5,306 nt of DNA from an uncultured Lachnospiraceae bacterium (GTDB taxonomy: Bacteria; Bacillota; Clostridia; Lachnospirales; Lachnospiraceae): contig CAJUBP010000040.1 in the NCBI GenBank assembly GCA_910584585.1, forward strand, positions 1-5,306, written 5' to 3'. This document shows, in pieces, positions 1 to 5,040 of the stretch (within the stretch, counting starts at the first letter, position 1; each line of letters starts with the position of its first letter). Both the position numbers and the translations under genes were made by a program. The notes below the pieces were generated by a model. That model was not told where the DNA came from, ran no database searches, and saw only the letters and a list, made by a program, of their open reading frames with translations.

Positions 1-34
1 TCAAGGTTGTCTGTTATCTCTCTTGCGCGACAAC
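1..34 (-). other. Start of an untranslated stable-RNA-type leader
   Basis: From the predicted P2 start the minus strand reads GTTGTC (29-34), 17 bases, then GACAAC (6-11): a 6-bp inverted repeat that could close a leader stem. The final bases, ACAACCTTGA (1-10), resemble the boxA-like element of Firmicutes rRNA leaders (consensus about TGCTCTTTGA) in the CTTGA end only. The window stops there, so the downstream RNA gene is inferred, not seen. Confidence 0.4.
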
Positions 35-40
35 TTCTAT

Positions 41-69
41 ATCTTATCACAGTCTTTCGCGTTTGTCAA
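41..69 (-). promoter_or_regulatory. Strong promoter P2, downstream member of a tandem pair
   Basis: Read on the minus strand: a perfect -35 TTGACA (64-69), a 17-base spacer, and -10 TAAGAT (41-46) preceded by TGA, an extended -10. A-tracts at about 70-104 form a likely UP element. Predicted start is near 34. Its -10 lies 128 bases downstream of that of P1, and no ORF or ribosome site lies between them. Two strong tandem promoters with UP-like tracts and no nearby coding start are the usual arrangement of rRNA operons, so a 16S rRNA gene (or tRNA cluster) probably begins left of the window. Confidence 0.88.
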
Positions 70-146
70 TAACTTTTTTATATTTTTTGTAACTTTTTGT
101 CTTTAAAACGCTTGGCGCTTTTGACAACGATTTACAATTTTGAAGT

Positions 147-161
147 GTTGCGCTCAGCAAC
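147..161 (-). other. Inverted repeat at the predicted 5' end of the P1 transcript
   Basis: GTTGC and GCAAC form a 5-bp stem with a 5-base loop, starting within a base or two of the predicted P1 start site. It could form a 5'-terminal hairpin in the P1 RNA. There is no U-tract, so it is not a terminator. Confidence 0.35.
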
Positions 162-168
162 GAATCCT

Positions 169-197
169 ATATTACCACGTTTATCCAATTGTGTCAA
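169..197 (-). promoter_or_regulatory. Strong promoter P1, upstream member of a tandem pair
   Basis: Read on the minus strand: a perfect -35 TTGACA (192-197), a 17-base spacer, and -10 TAATAT (169-174) preceded by TGG, an extended -10. An A/T-tract block at about 198-235 sits just upstream in the position of an UP element. Predicted start is near 162. This is one of the two best promoters in the window and lies after radA, facing out of the window. Confidence 0.88.
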
Positions 198-258
198 CAA
201 TAATTTTAAATTTTTTTGAATTTATTTTCTGCAGTCCCTAAACATCCATTGGCATTCT

Positions 259-1629
259 TCACTTAATCTGCCCGATGGCCTCCCGAATGTTTCCCACTCC
301 TACAATTCTAACGCCCTTGGCGTCTGTCAGGCCGGGAACGGAAACTTTCGGCAGAATGCAGGTTTCGAACCCGAGCTTCCTGGCTTCTGTGACCCGCTGC
401 TGAGCCATGCTGACTGCCCGAACTTCCCCGCTTAATCCCACTTCTCCGAAACAGATTGTCTTCTCATCCACTGCAATATCCCGGAAACTGGAAGCCAGAG
501 CCATAACAATTCCTAAGTCGATGGCCGGCTCATTCATTCGGATCCCGCCTGCGATATTTACATAAGCATCGCAGGCGGACAGGGATAAGCCTGCCCGCTT
601 TTCCAATACCGCCATCAAAAGATTGACACGGTTTAAATCTGTCCCTGCTGCCGTTCTTCTGGGTATCCCGAAATTACTATGGCAGACCAACGCCTGAATC
701 TCTGCCAATATGGGCCGGGTGCCTTCCATGGAGCAGGCCACCACAGAGCCGGAAGCCCCCTCGGGCTTTCCGTTCAGCATAAACTCCGAAGGATTCATTA
801 CCTCCGCAAGCCCCTCTTCCCGCATTTCAAAGACGCCGATTTCATTGGTGGAGCCGAAGCGGTTTTTCACGCCCCTAAGCACCCGGTAAGACGCATGGCG
901 ATCTCCTTCAAAATAAAGCACCGTGTCTACCATATGCTCCAATACTCTGGGGCCCGCCACCACTCCTTCTTTGGTCACATGGCCTACAATAAAAATCGTA
1001 GTTCCCGTTCCCTTTGCAATCTTAAGAAGACGGCCGGTGGTTTCCCGAACCTGGGAAACGCTTCCCGGCGCGCTCCCCACCTCATCGCTGTATATCGTCT
1101 GAATGGAATCAATAATAACAACCTGGGGCTTCTGCCGTTCCACCACTTGTTCAATCCGTTCCATTCCTGTTTCGCAGAATAATTGCAGCTGATCAGAGAA
1201 ATGTCCAATCCTCTGAGCCCGCATTTTAATTTGCTGCAGAGATTCCTCTCCGGAAATATACAATACTTCCATGGTTTCTGCCAGATTCCGGCACACCTGC
1301 AGCAGCAGCGTGGATTTGCCGATTCCGGGATCTCCTCCTACCAGCACCAGCGAACCGGGAACTATCCCGCCTCCCAATACTCGATCCAATTCTGCAAATC
1401 CTGTCTCCATGCGCGCTTTGGACTGCATATCAATCTCAGAAATCCTGGAGGGTTTCAATTCCTCATTTCCGCCGGAAACAGGCTTTATCTTTCCTGCCGC
1501 TGCCTTATCTACGGCTTCCTCCACAAAGGTATTCCACTCCCGGCAGCCCGGGCACTGGCCCATCCATTTGGAAGATTCATATCCGCAGGACTGGCAGAAA
1601 TATACTGTAACTTTCTTCCCTTTTGCCAT
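259..1629 (-). CDS. radA: DNA repair protein RadA (Sms), branch-migration helicase
   Basis: RadA is a RecA-related hexameric ATPase that helps extend and process recombination intermediates with RecA. The 456 residues match the usual length. In order: N-terminal zinc finger with Cys12, Cys15, Cys26 and Cys29 (CQSC, CPGC); RecA-like core with Walker A GGDPGIGKST (98-107), Walker B VVIIDS (170-175) and the RadA signature KNRFG (255-259); then a Lon-type C-terminal domain (about 285-456) with the expected GGIRMNEPAIDLGIVMALAS segment. I chose the ATG at 1627-1629 (MAKGKK) because family members begin just before the zinc finger. A longer in-frame start at 1689 would add 20 unrelated residues inside the preceding gene. 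The ribosome site is weak (AGGGCG at 1645-1650, about 15 bases from the ATG), so translation may be coupled to the upstream gene, whose stop is 19 bases away. No clear terminator follows. disA, often next to radA in Firmicutes, is not seen. Confidence 0.98.
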   Translation of the reverse strand: MAKGKKVTVYFCQSCGYESSKWMGQCPGCREWNTFVEEAVDKAAAGKIKPVSGGNEELKPSRISEIDMQSKARMETGFAELDRVLGGGIVPGSLVLVGGDPGIGKSTLLLQVCRNLAETMEVLYISGEESLQQIKMRAQRIGHFSDQLQLFCETGMERIEQVVERQKPQVVIIDSIQTIYSDEVGSAPGSVSQVRETTGRLLKIAKGTGTTIFIVGHVTKEGVVAGPRVLEHMVDTVLYFEGDRHASYRVLRGVKNRFGSTNEIGVFEMREEGLAEVMNPSEFMLNGKPEGASGSVVACSMEGTRPILAEIQALVCHSNFGIPRRTAAGTDLNRVNLLMAVLEKRAGLSLSACDAYVNIAGGIRMNEPAIDLGIVMALASSFRDIAVDEKTICFGEVGLSGEVRAVSMAQQRVTEARKLGFETCILPKVSVPGLTDAKGVRIVGVGNIREAIGQIK

Positions 1630-1648
1630 AAATATTCTATCTGCCGCC

Positions 1649-2062
1649 CTAAGCTTTTGTAATCTGAACAGACACCGGAGCATCTTCATTCAGCTCTACG
1701 CTGAGGCTTAACTTTCCGCCCAGGTTCGTCTTCATATTGCCTACGTTCACTCCACCTACTGTTACCTGATACTCTGCCTGTTCTTCCAGTTCCAGGGTAA
1801 TCTGCGCGTCTTCCGGCCCTTCCACCTGAAACTCAATGCCGCTGTCTGTCACATGAAGTCCGCTTACGGCCGTCCCCGGCACTGATTCATACACAAACAT
1901 CCCATTCCGCTCCAGCTTGGTAATCTCCTTAAAGGTCTTTACCTTATATAAATCACCGCCGAATTCATAATTGTCCAATTTGGACTTAGCTGCCAGCTTG
2001 TAATTCCCAAAACTTAAAGTCTCATTGTTCTCTGTACGAATCAATTCTTCTACTACAGCCAT
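1649..2062 (-). CDS. Conserved-looking small beta-rich protein of unknown function
   Basis: The 137-residue product has no signal peptide, no membrane segment, and no Cys or Trp, so it is probably a soluble cytoplasmic protein. Residues 1-60 are mixed and charged, including the segments LSFGNYKL and DLYKVKTFKEITKLERNGMF. From about residue 62 the alternating hydrophobic pattern (GIEFQVEG, AQITLELEE, YQVTVGGVNVG, GKLSLSVEL, VSVQITK) suggests a beta-sandwich like the small C-terminal domains of some carbohydrate-active enzymes. I faintly recall similar Lachnospiraceae proteins being labelled 'endosialidase'. That label is not supported here, because the protein is far too short for such an enzyme and shows no catalytic motif. 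It sits 115 bases after clpC and 19 before radA, with its own probable promoter and a strong ribosome site. A role linked to proteolysis or DNA repair is only guilt by association. Confidence 0.88.
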   Translation of the reverse strand: MAVVEELIRTENNETLSFGNYKLAAKSKLDNYEFGGDLYKVKTFKEITKLERNGMFVYESVPGTAVSGLHVTDSGIEFQVEGPEDAQITLELEEQAEYQVTVGGVNVGNMKTNLGGKLSLSVELNEDAPVSVQITKA

Positions 2063-2070
2063 TCTTTTAT

Positions 2071-2076
2071 CCTCCT
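2071..2076 (-). promoter_or_regulatory. Shine-Dalgarno AGGAGG of the 137-residue gene
   Basis: A perfect AGGAGG lies eight bases before the ATG at 2060-2062, an ideal spacing. It fixes the start codon and suggests strong translation. Confidence 0.9.
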
Positions 2077-2079
2077 GTT

Positions 2080-2123
2080 GAACTCTCGTTCCGTATTCTC
2101 AGTCATTGAAACTCTGCTGTTTC
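2080..2123 (-). promoter_or_regulatory. Leader of the 137-residue gene with two short hairpins
   Basis: Between the predicted start site and the ribosome site the minus strand holds two small stems. GAAAC/GTTTC (2108-2123) has a 6-base loop AGCAGA. GAAC/GTTC (2080-2091) has a GAGA loop of the GNRA type and ends three bases before AGGAGG. The stems are short and no known riboswitch or T-box is recognised. They may affect mRNA stability or ribosome access, or may be chance. Confidence 0.3.
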
Positions 2124-2135
2124 TTTCCAGTATTA

Positions 2136-2164
2136 ATTATATAATAAATCCTGCTGTTTTGCCA
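2136..2164 (-). promoter_or_regulatory. Likely promoter between clpC and the 137-residue gene
   Basis: A perfect -10 TATAAT (2136-2141, read on the minus strand) lies in the 115-base gap after clpC. The best-spaced -35 is TGGCAA (2159-2164, 17-base spacer), which matches consensus at only three of six positions. An alternative pairing is TTGCTG (2163-2168) with TATTAT (2141-2146), spacer 16. The predicted start is near 2129, giving a leader of about 67 bases. The -10 is strong and the -35 weak, so a modest independent promoter is likely. Confidence 0.55.
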
Positions 2165-2167
2165 GCA
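2152..2167 (-). other. Small hairpin just downstream of clpC, not a convincing terminator
   Basis: On the minus strand TGCTG and CAGCA form a 5-bp stem around the loop GCAAAA, 10 bases after the clpC stop. It is followed by GGATTTATTA rather than a U-tract, so it is a poor intrinsic terminator and read-through from clpC is expected. It overlaps the -35 region of the putative promoter. Confidence 0.35.
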
Positions 2168-2177
2168 AATTTTCTGT

Positions 2178-4634
2178 TTATTTCTCTTTTTTTACGGTAA
2201 AGACAATCTCTTTTTTATGCATGCCTGCTTCCACAGAATCCCCCTGCTTGATGCGGCCGGAAAGAATTTCCTCTGCCAGTCCGTCTTCAATTTTATTCTG
2301 AATCATCCTGCGCAGGGGCCGGGCGCCGTATTTGGGTTCATATGCCGTGTCCACAATATATCCTTTTACCGTTCCCGTCACGCGAAGTTCGATTCCCATC
2401 TGTTTTTTGCAGCGGTCCGCCAGTGTTTTTATCATCAGGGTCACTATCTTTTTCATGTCTTCTTTCGTCAGGGCATGGAAAACAATAGTCTCATCAATCC
2501 GGTTTAGAAATTCCGGTTTGAAGATTCTTCTTACTTCCTCCATTACACTGTCTTTCATCCGATCGTAATTATGCTTCGCGTCTTCCACGGAAGCAAAGCC
2601 CAGCGCTTTGGGTTCAATGATGGACTGGGCGCCTGCGTTGGAGGTCATGATAATAATCGTATTTTTAAAATCTATTTTTCTGCCCTGGGCGTCTGTAATA
2701 TGCCCATCGTCCAATACTTGCAGCAAAATATTAAATACATCCGGGTGCGCCTTCTCAATCTCGTCAAACAAGATCACAGAGTAGGGGTTCCTCCTTACTT
2801 TTTCGCTTAACTGTCCTCCCTCGTCATATCCTACGTAGCCGGGAGGAGATCCAATCATTTTAGAAACGCTGTGTTTTTCCATGTATTCAGACATATCCAC
2901 CCGTATCATGGAATCTTCCGTGCCGAATACGGCCTCTGCCAGAGCCTTGGATATCTCTGTTTTTCCTACTCCGGTGGGTCCTAAAAACAGGAAAGATCCA
3001 ATGGGGCGGTTGGGATCTTTTAATCCCACTCTGCCTCGCCGGACAGCCTTTGCCACTGCCGCCACTGCTTCTTCCTGTCCAATGACCCGTTTGTGAAGGA
3101 CAGACTCCAGCTTCCGCAGCCTGGCAGATTCTTCTTCCGCCAGTTTCTTGACTGGAATCTTTGTCCACTGAGCCACTACTTCGGCAATTTCATTTTCTCC
3201 GACTTCCGCTTTCTTCCGTTTCATGGACTTTCTGGCTTTTTTCTGAATCTTGTCATATTCTTCCTGCAGAGCTTCTTTTTCTTTCCGAAGCTCCGAAGCT
3301 GTTTTGATTTCCATCTTCTGGATGGCTTCTTCCATCTCATCCGTCACACGGTTGATCTCAATTCGGATATCCTGCAGATTCGTGGAAGTTTTCACTCCCT
3401 CTAAACGCACTTTTGCCGCTGCCTCATCCATCAGATCAATGGCCTTATCCGGCAGAAAACGATCGGAAACATAGCGGTCAGAAAGCCTTGCCGCCGCCTC
3501 TAATCCCTCATCCGTAATCACAACCTGATGATGTTTCTCGTAAAATCGGCGCAGGCCCTTTAAAATCTCCACCGTGTCCTCCACCGTGGGTTCCTCCACC
3601 ATAACCGGCTGAAACCTCCGCTCCAGCGCAGCGTCTCTTTCAATGTATTTCCGGTACTCTTCTACCGTTGTGGCTCCGATCATCTGAATCTCGCCCCTGG
3701 CAAGATAAGGTTTCAGAATATTAGAAGCGTCCATTGCCCCCTCTGCGCCGCCTGCTCCGATCATCGTGTGAAGCTCATCCATAAACAATAAAATATTCCC
3801 GGCTCCAATCACTTCCCGGATCACTTTCTTAATGCGTTCTTCAAATTCTCCCCGGTACTTGGAACCAGCAATCATACTGGAAAGATCCAGCGTAATCACC
3901 CGTTTTCCTGCTACGGATTCCGGAACCAGCCCTAAAGATATCTGCTGGGCAAGCCCTTCCGCAATTGCAGTTTTCCCCACTCCCGGCTCTCCAATCAGAC
4001 AGGGATTGTTCTTTCCCCGCCTGCTTAAAATCTGAATCACACGGCGGATTTCTTCTTCCCGGCCAATCACCGGATCCAGTCTTCCCTCCAGGGAAAGCTT
4101 TGTCAAATCTCTGGAATACTGATCCAGCACCGGCGTCGCTTCCAGATTCCGCTTTCTTCCTCTGGCTGATTTCAGCTCTTCCCTGGAATAACTGCCTTCC
4201 TCCCCCATGGCCACCAGCAGATCGATATACAATTTCTGCAGATTTACGCTCATGGTATTTAAGAGACGCACAGCGGCGGATTCATTCTCTTTCATAATCG
4301 CCAGCAAAAGATGCTCGGTTCCGATTTCCTCACTGCTGAAATGCTCCGCTTCTTTTTCCGCCGCTTCCAGAACTCTCTGGGTCCTTGGGGAATATCCGTC
4401 CGCGTCCAGCAGAACCGTTCCTTCTCCCGGGGAAATCAATTCCTCAATCAATTCCAAAAGCTTCTTTTCTTCCAGATGATTTTCTGTCAGAACTCTGGCT
4501 GCCACTCCGCTTCTCTCCTGCAGCAAGCCTGCCAGAATATGCTCTGTGCCTACGTAATTGTGCTGAAGCTTTCTGGATAGCCTGGCTGCCAGCTCCAGAA
4601 CTTTCCCCGCCTGGGGCGTATACTTTTTATGCAT
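2178..4634 (-). CDS. clpC: ATP-dependent Clp protease ATP-binding subunit ClpC
   Basis: ClpC is a cytoplasmic hexameric AAA+ unfoldase that feeds proteins to the ClpP peptidase. The 818 residues match the family's usual length. In order: two Clp_N repeats (about 1-145, each with a GTEH motif, Glu31 and Glu107); first AAA+ domain with Walker A GEPGVGKT (215-222), pore loop KYRG (259-262), Walker B LLFMDE (282-287) and arginine-finger region ALERRF (336-341); short coiled-coil M-domain (about 411-475); second AAA+ domain with Walker A GPTGVGKT (552-559), pore loop GYVG (599-602), Walker B VILFDE (620-625), TSN (664-666) and sensor-2 GAR (770-772). The LGF tripeptide at 678-680 is the ClpP-docking loop. 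The short M-domain and the LGF loop rule out ClpB; the lack of an N-terminal zinc finger argues against ClpE. The M-domain has substitutions at key positions (see findings). No CtsR or CIRCE operator is visible near it. Confidence 0.98.
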   Translation of the reverse strand: MHKKYTPQAGKVLELAARLSRKLQHNYVGTEHILAGLLQERSGVAARVLTENHLEEKKLLELIEELISPGEGTVLLDADGYSPRTQRVLEAAEKEAEHFSSEEIGTEHLLLAIMKENESAAVRLLNTMSVNLQKLYIDLLVAMGEEGSYSREELKSARGRKRNLEATPVLDQYSRDLTKLSLEGRLDPVIGREEEIRRVIQILSRRGKNNPCLIGEPGVGKTAIAEGLAQQISLGLVPESVAGKRVITLDLSSMIAGSKYRGEFEERIKKVIREVIGAGNILLFMDELHTMIGAGGAEGAMDASNILKPYLARGEIQMIGATTVEEYRKYIERDAALERRFQPVMVEEPTVEDTVEILKGLRRFYEKHHQVVITDEGLEAAARLSDRYVSDRFLPDKAIDLMDEAAAKVRLEGVKTSTNLQDIRIEINRVTDEMEEAIQKMEIKTASELRKEKEALQEEYDKIQKKARKSMKRKKAEVGENEIAEVVAQWTKIPVKKLAEEESARLRKLESVLHKRVIGQEEAVAAVAKAVRRGRVGLKDPNRPIGSFLFLGPTGVGKTEISKALAEAVFGTEDSMIRVDMSEYMEKHSVSKMIGSPPGYVGYDEGGQLSEKVRRNPYSVILFDEIEKAHPDVFNILLQVLDDGHITDAQGRKIDFKNTIIIMTSNAGAQSIIEPKALGFASVEDAKHNYDRMKDSVMEEVRRIFKPEFLNRIDETIVFHALTKEDMKKIVTLMIKTLADRCKKQMGIELRVTGTVKGYIVDTAYEPKYGARPLRRMIQNKIEDGLAEEILSGRIKQGDSVEAGMHKKEIVFTVKKEK

Positions 4635-4639
4635 TAGTT

Positions 4640-4645
4640 CCTCCT
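4640..4645 (-). promoter_or_regulatory. Shine-Dalgarno AGGAGG of clpC
   Basis: A perfect AGGAGG lies five bases before the clpC ATG and one base after the TAA stop of the GntR gene. This fixes the clpC start at 4634 and shows that the two genes are closely packed, consistent with one mRNA. Confidence 0.9.
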
Positions 4646-4646
4646 G

Positions 4647-5018
4647 TTACGATCCATATTCATCAAATATTTCATCTATCAACTGATGTATTTCTTCTCT
4701 GGAAATATTTTTGCAGACTGCTTTCGCCAGTATCACCTGAAATGCCTCCCGCATCTCCGCGACAGCCTGACTCTTATCCTCTTCCAGAAAAATCACAGCT
4801 CCGTTTCTGCGGTCCAGACGGATAAACCCTTCCTGCCGCAATACATGATATGCTTTATTCACGGTGTGCATGTTAATTCCGATACTTTCCGCAAGCTGGC
4901 GCACCGAAGGAAGGGATTCCCCCTCCCGGTACTGATTGGTGGCAATTCCCAGCACAATCTGATTGCGCAGCTGCATGTAAATTGCCTCATCGCTGTTAAA
5001 ATCAATTTCTATATACAT
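4647..5018 (-). CDS. GntR-family transcriptional regulator, YtrA-type short form
   Basis: This 123-residue protein is a DNA-binding repressor-type regulator. The N-terminus (residues 1-35) has the family opening with NSDEAIYMQLRNQI. The helix-turn-helix spans about residues 36-65 (LPSVRQLAESIGINMHTVNK, then AYHVLRQEGF) and the wing about 66-78 (LDRRNGAVIFL). The remaining 45 residues form a short helical tail, far too small for the FadR, HutC or MocR effector domains, which places it with the YtrA group. The start MYIEIDF matches the usual family N-terminus; the AGGTGA ribosome site at 5022-5027 is close to the ATG and only moderate. YtrA-type regulators usually sit beside ABC transporter genes. 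Here the next gene, 12 bases on, is clpC, so I infer that it controls its own operon including clpC. The ligand is unknown. Confidence 0.9.
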   Translation of the reverse strand: MYIEIDFNSDEAIYMQLRNQIVLGIATNQYREGESLPSVRQLAESIGINMHTVNKAYHVLRQEGFIRLDRRNGAVIFLEEDKSQAVAEMREAFQVILAKAVCKNISREEIHQLIDEIFDEYGS

Positions 5019-5030
5019 ATGTCACCTGTA
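5014..5030. promoter_or_regulatory. Possible operator: TACA-N9-TGTA inverted repeat over the GntR gene start
   Basis: TACA at 5014-5017 and TGTA at 5027-5030 form an inverted repeat with a 9-base spacer, and the 8-base palindrome ACATATGT (5015-5022) lies within it. The element covers the ribosome site and the ATG of the GntR gene. TGTA/TACA half-sites are seen in operators of some YtrA-type regulators, so autoregulation is conceivable. The half-sites are short and chance is a real alternative. Confidence 0.25.
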
Positions 5031-5040
5031 ATCCTGATTC

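Noticed and set aside
103..126. Hairpin-like AAAACGC / GCGCTTTT and a plus-strand TTGACA (121-126)
   Set aside because: The stem needs a bulge and has only three G-C pairs, and no -10 lies at a suitable distance from the plus-strand TTGACA; neither a terminator nor a promoter is supported.
198..258. Intrinsic terminator after radA
   Set aside because: The region is A/T-rich, but I could not find a G-C-rich stem followed by a U-tract; the tracts fit an UP element of P1 better.
1630..1689. N-terminal extension of RadA starting at 1689 (20 extra residues)
   Set aside because: It would overlap the 3' end of the 137-residue gene by 41 bases, and the extra residues have no counterpart in RadA, which normally begins a few residues before the zinc finger as at 1629.
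679..1711. Plus-strand open frames opposite radA (679-1182, 1183-1662, 1271-1711)
   Set aside because: They are antisense shadows of radA and the 3' end of the upstream gene; their translations show no recognisable domain and radA is unambiguous.
2217..4825. Plus-strand and alternate-frame open frames across clpC and the GntR gene
   Set aside because: All lie opposite or out of frame within strongly supported genes, with low-complexity Ser/Phe/Arg-rich translations.
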